Shown: positions 10,595-22,338 of the stretch, one piece after another
Numbering within the stretch: position 1 is the stretch's first letter
How the letters are laid out: the number at the start of each line of letters is the position of its first letter
Assembly (NCBI GenBank): GCA_034231615.1
Contig: CM067316.1
Coordinates: forward strand, 66,720,853 to 66,784,852
From: Meghimatium bilineatum
Taxonomy: Eukaryota > Mollusca > Gastropoda > Stylommatophora > Philomycidae
Direction of reading: 5' to 3'
Length of the DNA stretch: 64,000 nt
Notes under the pieces: model-generated
Told to the model about the DNA's origin: nothing
The model's input: only the letters and a program-made list of their open reading frames with translations
The model's database searches: none
Position numbers and translations under genes: made by a program

Positions 10595-13500
10595 TAGTTA
10601 GTTAGTTAGTCGTTGGATCATCCTCATTGCACTCCGGACAAATCCATAGGTGCTCAGATATTTCCTTGAGTGTATCCGCCATTACACGTTGACTGACAGT
10701 CCCAGTACGTTGTTGATTGACCATCATTCTTTTTCGCCCATGAAAACTCTCCTTTCTAGCGACACCACATTTCAAACCAAGTTCCTTTATTCTAATCATG
10801 GAACAAGAGTCATCGTCACTTGTACGGTCATTTGTACGTGCGTTTTCACATAGGGCATTCAAAATGTCTGCCCGATCCATCGCTCCACCAACAGCCGTGG
10901 TTGCGTGGCAGCCAACCTATCAGCTCTTTCATTACCCCGGACTCCCGCATGTCCCGGCACAAAAATAAAAGTCACTGTACGCACACAGGAATTATTCACT
11001 GCATCCAGCCACTGTTCTCGAACATACCCCGTCTGAACTTTCACAATCATGTTCATGGAGTCACTGAGGATACAGGCATGCTCGCAGACAGTCTGTGAGC
11101 AGACCCATTGCAAAACTTTGGTCACCGCCAGAATCTCCATTGTGAAGCTGCTTGTCGTCTGAACGAATGCACCACTTTCCTCTCTGATAGTCTCCCCCCA
11201 CCTTTGAGCCGTGAAAGCCCAGGAACTCCTGATGTGTCTCTCAACCGACCCATCTGTATATATAACTATATCACCTTCCCTGGAATTCTCACTGATCAGA
11301 GCAAGCACCTCCGACTCAACCACTGTCAGACACCATTCCCTGCACTCTCTATTGAGTGTTATTACTCCTTCGAAGGCTGTTGTGTAATCCGAGGGTGCCA
11401 GACTCCATTCGGCACCTGGTAGTACATCCTCCAATCTGCAGACACTCTGTATAATGTCCTCTGCGCGCCCCATCCACGACTTTCCTGTCTTTAGTCGACT
11501 TCCTTTCACTTTGATAATTTCTGGGTGTAGAGGGTGCTCTTTATCAGCAGTGATTTTTAGGTAGTCCTGATCCCAGCACATTTCTATTCTTTGCTCCGCA
11601 GTTGGGCAATCAAGTAGGTATCACATAGCCTGAGCCGAGGTATCTCTCGTGCACCCCAAAATTATTCGCATTGCTTCATTTTGGATTCTATCCAATCTTT
11701 CTGTTTGAGTTTGACTCAGTGTCAGAATTGCCAGTGCGTACTCTACCACCGCCACCACCAATCCCTGATACAGCAGAAATAGCAGTCTCTGTTCGCATTG
11801 AGCAGCAGCCATAACTTTCATCGCCGCAAGACCTTTATACGCCTTTACAATTATGTGGTCAACATGATCTTTGAAACTCAGACATCGGTCCAACATGACC
11901 CCCAATTACTTCATTGTGCTGGTTCTCTCAAGGACATCCCCTCTCAAAGTAACCGATGATTATGCCTTTGATGGATTAACAAAAGCTCCAGAATTACTGC
12001 ACCATTATTCTATGCGATCAATCTCCCTCTGCAAATTTCTGGCAATTCTTTCTCTATCTATATACCAAGATATCATCAGCATAAGACATGGTTCTCCCTG
12101 GTCCTGCAATCTGACAGCTTGTAATTTGAACTGTATACACATTGAATAGTACTGGGGACAGAGGTGACCCTTGTGGTAGTCCTGGATTTATGACTGTTGG
12201 TGGCGAAGACCAACTCTCACACCTAAGAACAACCTGTCTCTGATAAAGTGCAGAGACAATCCACCTGACAACAAATGGACTTACTTGGAGTTGCAGCATT
12301 ATGGTCATCAAGAAATCCAAGGGCACTCTTTTATAAGCATCCTCCAGGTCTATTGCAGCGCATGTCTCCATTCGTTTGTCAAAACCTTCGAAAACGTCCT
12401 GCGCGAACACGGTGGAATTGTGCCAAGTCTGCTTACCTGGACGATAACCTCCCAATGTTGATGGTAGTCTATTATTCTTTTCTAGATGTAGGGACAATTT
12501 CCACGCCACAATCTTTTCTAACAACTTGCCGATCGTATTCTGCATGGTTATGAGCCTGAAACCCTGTATTTTAGCATGGCTCTTGCCAGGCTTGGGTAGT
12601 GGGATCAAGTAACTATGCAACCAGTCCTACTCTACTTTGCCGTTCGCTAGGCTCTTGTTGAACAAGATTGCCAGCTCCTTACGGTTTTCGTCTGACCTGC
12701 CTTTGAGATCATCGTACCTAATGCCGTCAGGTCCTGGCGCAGAATTTCTTGATCTTTTCAGTACGGCTGTAATATCTTCAAGAGTAATTACATTATCGCT
12801 TGCCAAAGCTTGCTCCTTGTACATGTATGTGACTGTTTTCGTGATTTTATTGTAATTCACTAAATTCCTCTGACTGATTTGTGCATTGTAATGAGCCAGC
12901 AGTGCTGCAAGTCTTCCCATTTTTTTTCCTTCGCAGCTTTAGCGATATCTTTAAATTCTTGACCCCTGTCGTCTTTGGTCTGTTTTAATTGCACAAGATC
13001 TGGCTGTGCTGTCACTTTTTTCCTTGCTTTTTGCCACCCTGCAACTGCGCTATGTTTACTTTTCCATGCACATTGGACTTCATCATTCCACCAGGGGGGT
13101 TGATTCCACATTTGTGCCTTGGTGGCGTGTGTTCTACGTTTTTCCTTCCTAATTCTGTTTATGATGGACGACCCATTACGATCGTACTGGAAGGACTTAA
13201 CTCTAGCTCTCTGTTTACTTTTTCCTTTGTCCACCAACAAGACACATGGCAAATGGTCACTGCCGTGATGCGCCAACACATCCCATCTACATTTGCGTGC
13301 GATATCAGCCGTCACTAGAGCCAGGTCGATTGCACTGTCGTCATCGCCATCCCTAGCAGCAAGCCTTGTCATGCGCCTGTCGTTTAAGATCTCTTCCCTG
13401 TTGATTGGAGGTAGTATTGCCCCAAGAGCTTCCTTTTGCATTAAAATCCCCACAGAAGATGACGTCTCTTTCTTCCTTTACTATCTCAACTAAAGATTTC

Positions 13501-14189
13501 CATCCCTGCACGCATAAACGTTGACGAGCACGAAAGGGTGATGTGCGTTTTGTATCCTGATAGCTTGCAGCTGAATATCACCACTATCCCATTTGGACAC
13601 GTCTATCTCGACAGCGTCAATGCCTTCTCGTACAAGAATTACTTGCCCCAGGTGTCGCCTATTGTAGAAACTTTGAAAGCCGGTGTCTTGAAGATGGTTT
13701 CGTATTCCCAAGCGTGATTCTTGTAGGGCTACAATATCTGCGCTGTAGATTAATTTATCGAGATCTGGGCGCATTTTTTCCACACGTGCGACATTCCAGA
13801 ATAAAACACGTAGCGATTTTAACGACCGACGCTCGACCTTCGATCTGTGGCGCCTCGCTCCAGCGCGCCGACCGTGTCATTTGTCCCCGCCCTTTTTAGG
13901 ACGTTTTCGTTTGCCGGCCATTAGTGTGTACTAGGCCTTGTAGTTACGTGGAATAACGGCTACACTCATGTATTTTGACTCGCTTCCTGTCAAAATGGCG
14001 AACATATCGACGTGTTTTTTTGTGTGACACCGTCAACATCACGTGTAAGATGGATTTATTCATTATTTCGTCTAGGATGTGGTGTTAGTTATTTTGGCAC
14101 GGGAGTCCACTCATCAAGATCTTCGTCGGTGCGACGGAGTACGTGCATCAGAGCTGAAATTTTCATGAGTGTAGCCGTTATTCCACATC
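10595..14189 (-). mobile_element. I-like LINE copy A1 (APE, RT, RNase H), 3.6 kb, broken
   Basis: Minus-strand non-LTR retrotransposon. In element order: a basic leader starting MAGKRKRPKKGG (~13925); APE endonuclease with LFWNVARV, QESRLG, FCGDFNAKG (~13460) and GSDHLPC (~13250); RT with APGPDGIRYDDL (~12735), AIDLEDAY (motif A), GLPQGSPLSPVLFNVY (motif B, ~12170) and SYADDILVY (motif C, ~12080); RNase H with YTDGS, TMEILAV, SDS and PGHAGVRGNERAD (~10930). It ends in a (TTAG)n/(CTAA)n tail at 10595-10611. In-frame stops, frameshifts and a ~60-bp loss after FNAKG make it non-functional. AATGTATGT (left) and ATTGTATGT (right, 14190-14198) are the target duplication. APE-RT-RNase H places it in the I group (I/Nimb-like); the exact clade is not settled. 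Confidence 0.9.
13948..14186. repeat. 23-bp perfect inverted repeat at the LINE 5' end
   Basis: Positions 13948-13970 and 14164-14186 are perfect reverse complements (23 bp, arm containing ACGGCTACACTCATG). They bound a 193-bp interior. The 137-bp block 14050-14186 is also found at 58023-58159 in the same absolute orientation, although the two host LINEs point in opposite directions. Confidence 0.9.
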
Positions 14190-15215
14190 ATTGTATGTAG
14201 TCAGGCTAAATAAAGTCAGTCAATTTAGGTAGTCGCATAGACTACTCAAATCTGTTAATGTAGCTACATATACTATTGAATTACTTAATGTAGCTACATA
14301 GACTTGAATTACTTAATGTAGCTACATATACTATTGAATTACTTAATGTAGCTACATAGACTATTGAATTACTTAATGTAGTTGCATGGATTAGTAAAAT
14401 TAAAAAAATGTAGTCACAGATTAAAGTCAATCAATGAATATAGTCACACAGACTACTAAAGTCAATCAATGAATATAGTCACACAGACTACTAAAGTCAA
14501 TCAATGAATATAGTTACACAGACTACTAAAGTCAATCAATGAATATAGTTACACAGACTACTAAAGTCAATCAATGAATATAGTTACACAGACTACTAAA
14601 GTCAATCAATGAATATAGTTACACAGACTACTAAAGTCAATCAATGAATATAGTTACACAGACTACTAAAGTCAATCAATGAATATAGTTACACAGACTA
14701 CTAAAGTCAATCAATGAATATAGTCACACAGACTACTAAAGTCAATCAATGAATATAGTTACACAGACTACTAAAGTCAATCAATGAATATAGTTACACA
14801 GACTACTAAAGTCAATCAATGAATATAGTTACACAGACTACTAAAGTCAATCAATGAATATAGTTACACAGACTACTAAAGTCAATCAATGAATATAGTT
14901 ACACAGACTACTAAAGTCAATCAATGAATATAGTTACACAGACAACTAAAGTCAATCAATGAATATAGTTACACAGACTACTAAAGTCAATCAATGAATA
15001 TAGTCACACAGACTACTAAAGTCAATCAATGAATATAGTCACACAGACTACTAAAGTCAATCAATGAATATAGTTACACAGACTACTAAAGTCAATCAAT
15101 GAATATAGTTACACAGACTACTAAAGTCAATCAATGAATATAGTCACACAGACTACTAAAGTCAATCAATGAATATAGTTACACAGACTACTAAAGTCAA
15201 TCAATTAAGTTAGTC
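14190..15215. repeat. Minisatellite, right half, mainly 35-bp unit, about 22 copies
   Basis: Continues the array of 10405-10594. About 14225-14400 has ~30-bp units (TTACTTAATGTAGCTACATA). From ~14425 to 15210 the unit is 35 bp (TAGTTACACAGACTACTAAA then GTCAATCAATGAATA), with only T/C variation in TAGTTACA or TAGTCACA. Strong homogenisation shows recent expansion. Confidence 0.95.
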
Positions 15216-15234
15216 ACATCTTAGGTATTAGATA

Positions 15235-15905
15235 TATGTTAATTATCCTCTTCGCTCACTGCCACATCCATAGGTGCTCAGATCTCCGCATCAGTAAATC
15301 TCTCAGGGTATAATGGCTGATTATACTCGATTCTTGATTAGAAACTGGCTTCACAGCACGCGGGACATCCCCATAAGTGCTCTGCTCTCCGCTCCAGCAG
15401 CTATCCCAGTGTATGTAGACTCAGAGTCCCAGTCAGGTGTTGATTGTGTCATCTTCGAGACTTTCCAAAAAATGTACTTTTCCTTCCCTCACCTCTAGAC
15501 ACTTCCATTTCTAACATTCTCTGTATGTGTACATTCTCGACATCATCTGCATCTTGAAATGAATGTATTACTGCTTTCATCTGTTTTATCTCTTCTCAGC
15601 AATGTGCTGTCTATCGCCGCAGTGCCTGCCAATAAGTCAGCTCTCTCATTTCCTCTGACCCCAGCATGACCAGGGCAGTATATCCATGTAATGCTCTGGA
15701 CAACTGAATTGTTCAATAAGTCCTACCATTCTTTTCTTAGCATGAACTTTGATGATGGTTCCGGTTCTATGTTGGTTCACTGCTTTTTATAAAAATCTTT
15801 GTCATGTGTTCTCTGTGAACCACACCCATCCTCACTCCAAATTTGCACATTCTTGATGTTGACTCATGCTCATTCATCTCAAAATCCTCCGATCGTGCAC
15901 ATTCG
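15235..15905 (-). mobile_element. I-like LINE (subfamily B) 3' fragments
   Basis: Minus strand. About 15600-15680 reads PGHAGVRGNERADLLAGTAA (RNase H His/Asp motif). About 15790-15890 reads EDFEMNEHESTSRM. About 15240-15310 gives the 3' end containing ACCCTGAGAGATTTACTGA, also found at 34428-34446. The order of the pieces is disturbed relative to the copy at 33770-34505, so this is a rearranged or double 3'-end insertion. No ORF survives. Confidence 0.7.
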
Positions 15906-15971
15906 CGAAGAGCAATGAGTGTCTCAAGAATTTATATGTGTAGTAGTGGTAGTTATATGTTCAGCAACGTT

Positions 15972-15998
15972 ATATATATATATATATATATATATATC
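15972..15998. repeat. (TA)n microsatellite
   Basis: A 27-bp TA run inside a region of GTTATAT-type repeats that resumes at 16950. Confidence 0.9.
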
Positions 15999-16023
15999 CA
16001 TTGACTTATGTCGGGTGATACTG

Positions 16024-16948
16024 AGGGTAGCAAGGGGCAAAGTGTCGCACGTGTCAAAGCGCCACAGCAGATTATTTTTTTTATCTGTGGGGTTTTGGTC
16101 AACACACGTGACTAGGGCATATGCCAACATTGCAATCTTTGACACAACGAAGTTTGCTAGGTCAATGTCACAGCATTTTCAATAATGCAGAGTAACGTTT
16201 TTTTTACTGTTCGATCTATTGTTTTGCAACACCTCATACTGTCTGCTGTTGTCATTAATATTATGATTTTTTTAAATGTTTGAATTCAATTGAAATATAT
16301 GTTGTGTTGGTAAATAATTAAGCACATTATCTTGTCAGACTACTTTGTTTTGTCATCAGAATTTATGATAATTGCTAACAATGTGATTTGGGGTAAAGTG
16401 ACACACTTTATTGGGGCAAAGTGATTTTTTGCATTCAAAATGTATGGGAAAAAATGTCAATGTCATGAGGAAGTTTCAGTTGCCAATCTAAAGCTGGGAG
16501 ATACCAATATATATGGTTATAATGATTAGCCAACCCTAAAAGAATATTATTAACTTTAAAATGGAATTTACAAACTATTTTTTATCTGAACTTTTTTTGC
16601 AATTAAAGTTGCAAAACTAGGTATAACTATTATTCAATCTATTCTTAGCACACATTTACACACTGCTGGCTGGCTAAACCTGTCACAGTGATGATCTCCT
16701 TCAATTTTATAATGTTTTGTATCTCCTTTTTGCCTGCGTCATTTTGCCCCGAAATGAGGCAAATTAAAGTGATTTTTTTTACAAATGTTCAGAAATTCTC
16801 ATTGTGCATGTAGCTGTCTTCAATAACCTCACTAATGTAAGGTGGATGGAAAAGCTATACACTGATGGCAGTTTGGTCTCATAGTTAAGTCTAGTTATCA
16901 GAATACTCTAAAACGTGAAAAGTATGGCGATTTGCCCATGGCTACCCT
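16024..16948. mobile_element. ~925-bp TIR element, non-autonomous, unknown superfamily
   Basis: The ends are inverted repeats: the left starts AGGGTAGCAAGGGGCAAA, and the right end reversed reads AGGGTAGCCATGGGCAAA (16 of 18 match). Inside, the GGGGCAAAGTG core recurs (about 16392 and 16410, plus an inverted CATTTTGCCCC near 16740), giving a subterminal repeat pattern. No ORF. The flanks on both sides carry the same AGTTATATGT-type repeat, consistent with insertion into that array. I could not find a clear target duplication. Confidence 0.6.
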
Positions 16949-17074
16949 ATGTGTCACATTGCAGTTATATGTCGAGCAGCAGTTATATGTATATGTCCAT
17001 TAGCAGTTATATCAGGTGACATTTATATGGCACATTGCAGTTATTTGTGTATTTGTAAATGTATTATTTTGCAG

Positions 17075-17164
17075 GAAGTGGTGAAAAGAAAGTTTTTAAG
17101 GAAGTACTGGGGATTCCCTGTATTATGTGAAGCTAATGATGATAAGTTATTGACAACTGTGCTG
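17075..17164 (+). CDS. MYBBP1A: MYBBP1A-like gene, internal exon 4
   Basis: A 30-codon exon, phase 0/0, acceptor TATTATTTTGCAG, donor GTAAGT. It encodes EVVKRKFLRKYWGFPVLCEA then NDDKLLTTVL. In MYBBP1A the equivalent segment follows the xVP motif and ends in a 'LVNVL'-type helix. The intron before it is 6.7 kb and holds the I-like LINE, the split minisatellite and the TIR element. Confidence 0.75.
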
Positions 17165-17230
17165 GTAAGTGATCACACTGATAGACATTTTTCCAACAGT
17201 TCTTGTAATTTCTTCATTCCTCACATGATT

Positions 17231-17318
17231 CTTTAGTTAGTGTTCATGTCTGACATTGATAACAGTATATTGATACCAGCATTGTGTTATCAATGTCAGA
17301 CATGGACGGTAACTAAAG
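17231..17318. repeat. Perfect 19-bp hairpin with extended imperfect stem
   Basis: CATGTCTGACATTGATAAC (17245-17263) is the exact reverse complement of 17286-17304, with a 22-nt loop. The stem continues outward for 14 more bases with three mismatches (CTTTAGTTA arms). Both arms read as the LINE peptide CYQCQTxTxTKE on opposite strands, so it is a fold-back within LINE sequence. Confidence 0.85.
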
Positions 17319-17319
17319 A

Positions 17320-18170
17320 ACAAGAGATAAAGCTTACTATGATTGATTATTGGATTCGCCTTCTGGCTTCCATTGGGATAGATTTGTGTCTCAAGATTGC
17401 TTAAGTTCATAGTTTTCGTAGTTAGCTTTTTTAATGCTTGTCTCATTCTCTGTGTCCATTCTTCTGTCATCTGTAAATATGCTCCCATTAGATTAAAATT
17501 GCTTCACTTGTTTCAGTAATTTATCTTATGTTGATTGAATTGGGTTCTCAGCCTATAGACATTGCTTCTGTTGTTTTCTGTATTGATCTTCATTTTGTGA
17601 TTGAGGCAGCTTTCGTTGAGTAAGTTTATGTGATCTTGCAGCTCTTCACTTGAACTGTGGAGTAGGCACTGATCATCAGCAAAGAGTAGTTCAGTTAGGT
17701 TATTTGGACGGTAAGCATCTGGTGGTGTTTGTATTTATACTGCTTTGGCAATATTATCAATATAAATAACACATACTCCTGTCTTTCCACGCCTTCCTGA
17801 AGATATGAAATAACCAAGTTATTCCAGAGTCTCTACAGACCTATGTTTCTTTGGCAGTTTTCCCATCATTTATCTATCATCATGTTTTTCCCACCATTTA
17901 TTCTTTGGGTTGTTTTTTTATAACTTCTCTGACATCTTGTTCCAGGATTTCAGGTTCGTTGTCATTTGCTTATGTTTGAATGGTGTTATGTGTCTCTTTT
18001 CTGGTATGTTCAAGAGGTCTTTAAAATATTTTTCCCACCTTTCTCTGATCTTATCTTCCTCATCTATGGATGTGCCCTGTCATTTATTTCAAGCATTCTG
18101 TTGGTTGAAAAGGTTCTTCTGTAGGGACCTAACATGCACAATGTGGCATGGATAAATCTTAAACCGTAGG
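17320..18170 (-). mobile_element. RTE-like LINE, RT fragment
   Basis: The minus strand shows DEEDKIREKWEKYFKDLLN (pre-RT motif, ~18010-18070), CRDSGIIWLFHIFRKAWK (~17780-17840), then ADDQCLLHSSSEELQDHI (RT motif C and thumb start, ~17630-17690), then the post-RT segment YLQMTEEWTQRMRQALKKL. Large parts, including RT motifs A and B, are missing or frameshifted. Confidence 0.75.
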
Positions 18171-18339
18171 GAAATGCATTAGGCCAGGCACTCCTAGGGA
18201 TTGGTCTCACTGTTCCTTAACTGAAAAGGCGACACGGTTAGCCACTAAAGATACAAATTTTGACTCAAATATTGACCTAAAACTGGTGTCTGCGTCACGA
18301 TGAAATTGACATAAGGTGGTCAGCATTGACTCATCATTG

Positions 18340-19947
18340 GAATGATCAGCAGCCATATTCTGCAACCATCACAAAGTGACAGGACAGCAGGCAGAACAAA
18401 TTCCAACAAGTCTTTAAATATGTGTGCAACAACAAATCAGTTTTAAGCAGCTTAAGACATTTGGCATGCCAAACAGACAGATTGAATATGCCATTCCCCA
18501 ATGGGGGAGATTGAGGCTGCCATGAATCAATAAAAAGCAAAACGCTTGGAACAGAAGAGAACACACACACATGCCACCATAGAAAAAGAAAGTCCGGCCA
18601 GGATGAAAAAAAAAAAACCACTGAAGATTTGAAAGCTACTGATGATGAAAGCAATAAAGCAAAGCTGGAAGGCTTTGACCCAAGAAATGGCAGCGGACGG
18701 GATCCTGTACAAATTTTTGGAAATTGCATAAGGCATGAATCAGAAAACTTGAAAATCAAGCATATTAACGAGGAATGAGTCAGAACTTCTACTAACCTCC
18801 GATGATCTGAAGGAAGGGCTTTCTTCAAAAAGTACTTACAGCAAATAAATCAGGATAACATTGATGAATGCAAGACTATTTTGTAAACTCTTAACATTCT
18901 TGAAACCAATGGATAATGAGGATGATTTAGTATCCTTTGGGAATGTGAACCAAACTTAAAAGAATTCATCACATGGTGCAATTGGCCATGAAGGAATACA
19001 ATATTGGTCTTCTGAAAGTATTTGGAGACAACCTGCTCCAGAAAATACACATGAATTCATAAGAAATTTAAAACAGCAGACATACTAAAGGAGTGTATGG
19101 AACAGTGTTAGAAGCAGTGGTTGTAAAACAGGTGGCCATCATTATAAAGAACTTACTCTTGGACATTCTCATAACATACAGACCAATGCAACAATTCTGG
19201 TGTACAATATTTACGAGAAAAAGAAAACTGAAGCATCAAAATCTAGAGTCAGGCATAAAGACACTCTTTACCATTAGAGAACTATAGGAAAACTATATAA
19301 AAGAAAGGCCCCATGAAAGTATGGCATAACCAAATATGATCAGGAACCCTAGGGCCAATCAGTAGAAACAAGCTCCTTACCATCTTCTACCAATCACGGA
19401 GAACTGGTACAATTCCAGACTTGAAGCTGGACGTGAAGTTGTCATCATATCATCCCAATCGATAAGAAACAAAAAGAAAAAAATCAGCAAGTCAAGCTAC
19501 TGTCCACAGTCTCTAGTTGCATAGGAAAAGCATTGGAACGAATGGTCAACTCTAGACTAATAAAATGCCTAGAGGAAAACCAAAAGCTCACCAAGACACT
19601 GTCAGCATATAGGAAATATCGAAGCATGGAAGACCAGATCATATACATAACACAGGAAATTGAAAATGCTTTCTAAAAGAACGAAAAAGTGTTGGCAACT
19701 TTTATGAACTTGAGCAAGGCCTTCGGCACGGTATGGAAAGATAGACTCCTTCAAGTTTCCCCAAAACAAAATTAAAGACAGAATGTTCATCTTGATAAAA
19801 GATTCTCTCTGCTACCGCACAACAAAGGTAAAAGTAGATGGTACACTTAGCAAACACGTTGCTCTCCAACAACAAGTGTCTCAATGAGGAGTGATCTCTC
19901 CTACCTTCTTCCTGGTATTCATCAATTATATCGGAAAAGGGCACATA
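18340..19947 (+). mobile_element. Jockey-like LINE copy J1, part 1 (pre-RT and RT fingers/palm)
   Basis: Decayed + strand ORF2. The clearest part is 19370-19945: LLTIFYQSRRTGTIPDL, then (frameshifted) the S-x-R-P-x-S-L region, HTSVI-type finger motifs, and a palm segment like ATFMNLSKAFGTVWKD (motif A) and (E)GVxQGGVISPTxFLVFIN (motif B). Stops and frameshifts throughout. The element stops after motif B and resumes at 22339 with motif C, so an insertion lies between. Confidence 0.72.
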
Positions 19948-22338
19948 TTTCAAATGCCCTTCGTGTGTGACAGAAATGATTCTAGAAATTAAAAAAACAT
20001 ACAGTATATTTTCTTTTTGTTTCATGATGGACAGGTTATGCTATTTGGTAAACAAGGGGAGATAAGTGGAAAGGCAGAATAATTTCCCTTTTGTTTATTG
20101 TGGGAATGTATACACGAGATTTAACTGTGTCCGTGATTTTCTCTAATACATTAACACACCGTAGGAATTGTTGTAAATTAGATAGAGATTTTTAGAATTA
20201 AGAAGATGTTACTAGCAAATAATAGTTAGTGAGCGATGTTAGGAAGAACACATCATGTCAAGTTCATGGGGAACTTGGGGAACAGACAGTTGGGGAACTG
20301 ATGGTGAGAAAACTCAACAAAGATAGAGAAGAATAATTTGCAAAATTATATTCAGTTCTGAGTCGAAACCTGCCATGAACAACATCTCTAACTTCAGAGA
20401 GTCTGAATCGAAACATGACATGAATAACATCTCTACATTCTGAGTTTAAAACCCACAAATGAAGAACAGAGAAGACTTACTTCAGAGACGAAGATAGTTT
20501 AACAAACACAAAAAGAAAGAATGACCACATAAAACTACACATATTAATAACATCGATGTGAAATCGCTTATCAAGAAGCCAACTTTAGACTCATTTTGAA
20601 TGTCATCCCGCCGAAGACGGATGTGTCGGGCCATTGACGCAATTAAAACGGCGACACAACGCATTTCCATTCTCTGGACTACATCCTGCTGGAAATATAG
20701 TAGGACCATTGTCCTGTTACAAGAGATAGCCAGCGGGAGATTGAGAATGAACGCTGAAGAAGAAGAAGAAGAATGTCATCAACACAGTGAGTAATTTGAA
20801 CTTAATATGTGCACTAAGTTAGGAACTGTGTTTTTTTTTTAGGCGAGATAATATTAGTACACAGTGCATTTCAACTTGAGTACATTTTAGAATCTTATAT
20901 GAAAGGATAGTAAATACTTCTGAGACAGAACTATTTTGGTAGGAAGTTTATAGTTGTTGGTGTGCTAGTAAATTTGTTCTACGAAACCAGTTAACTAGTA
21001 ACACCTCATACAGGTTCACTGTTAACTCTACCATGTTATCAAGATGGAAATCGAGTCAACTAGAATTGATTTCTGAATAGTACAGTGAGAATAAGATGGA
21101 TTTCAGAGGCAGAAATTGAATTTTTGTCCATCACATACGGTTCAACTTAGATGATAGTTAGGTGAGAGATGTGATCTTCTCTCCGACGACAGTAATTACA
21201 TCATTGTACTGGCCCTCAAGAAGATCTACCAGCATGTTATAATATCTCATGAAGTATGCAGACCTAGTAGATTACTTTTGAAGAAGCTGTTACGACACCT
21301 TGTGAAATATGCAGACCTAGCAGACTACTTTCGAAGAAGCAGTTATGATATCCCGTGAAGCGTGCAAAACTAGCAGATAACCTTATGAGACAGCACTTGA
21401 GGAGCCTTACGTGTATCTACGAACACCAGCAGAAATCAAACTTCCACACGTTCAAGAATTAAGATCCGAACTACCGAACGGGAGGTATTCTACAGCATAT
21501 CTCAATGATATGAATAGTCATGAAGAACTTATTTTTATGTCAATGATATGGATAGTCGTGAAGAACTTATTTGTATGTTATTAGCCCTTCCGAAAAAGGG
21601 ACAAAAATGAACATTATCATGTTTTAAATTGGTTCGATCCATTTGACAGCTTTGAAACAGTTGTACTACGAACTACGCATATAAGACTATCCAATTATAT
21701 AAATAGATAATTACCTGTGAAGAACTGATGACGAAGAATAACTGTGTAGTACACACATATATAAATATAGACTTTAACACTAAATCTTAACGTCGAGTGA
21801 AGTCTATTAATTAATGTTAATTAGTTAGACTATTTGTTTTAAAGGAGATATTTAGTAAGTTATATACATATTAGGGAATTTAGACGAGACAGAAACAAAT
21901 CAATCTTCTGTCACCAATCAAGACATTATTATTACTCTATAGAATGACGTCATGTGAGTACTATCTTTATGTTGTAATAATTTCACGAATGAAATATATA
22001 TATGTTTTATGCTTGTATGATCTGTGCCATTATATCCAACAGCAAGGTGTTCGACATTAAATAACACCCGAAAATCTGTCTGAACTAGATGTTTGTCATA
22101 TTTTGAGTTGAGCTAATTGAGAAGTCTTAAATATAGAAAGTACAACTATATCTCTATGCTCTGAATGAATTTAGGAATCCAGACACTTGGAACAGCATGA
22201 AGTACACATTGAGAGGAAAATCACTATATAAAAGAGGACCATTAGAATTAAAGACAATTGAGATTAGAATAAAGCGGCCACAAGAAGGGAAAATCACTCA
22301 TTAAAGAAGTAGACGAACTACTACAAGAAGAACTATGA
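19948..22338. mobile_element. 2.4-kb insertion splitting jockey-like LINE J1, unclassified
   Basis: Its borders are inferred from the break in the jockey-like RT (motif B ends at ~19945, motif C begins at ~22365). GAAAAG occurs at both edges and may be a short target duplication. Inside: a SINE (20608-20770), three ~70-bp repeats at 21240-21400 (ATGCAGACCTAGTAGATTAC type), two ~43-bp repeats at 21500-21585, and near the right edge a TATA-like CTATATAAAAG (22222) followed by AATAAA (22269). No long ORF and no clear LTR or TIR pair. It may be a composite. Confidence 0.45.
20598..20780 (+). mobile_element. SINE-like retroposon S1 with 10-bp TSD
   Basis: Body 20608-20770, starting CCGCCGAAGACGG and ending in (GAA)n. 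The target duplication is GAATGTCATC on both sides (20598-20607, 20771-20780). Other copies: 24985-25138 (-), about 29425-29567 (-), 47898-48047 (+), 62124-62289 (+). Confidence 0.88.

Noticed and set aside
19948..22338. An LTR retrotransposon
   Set aside because: No matching long terminal repeats, primer-binding site or pol motifs could be seen; only a TATA-like box and a poly(A) signal.
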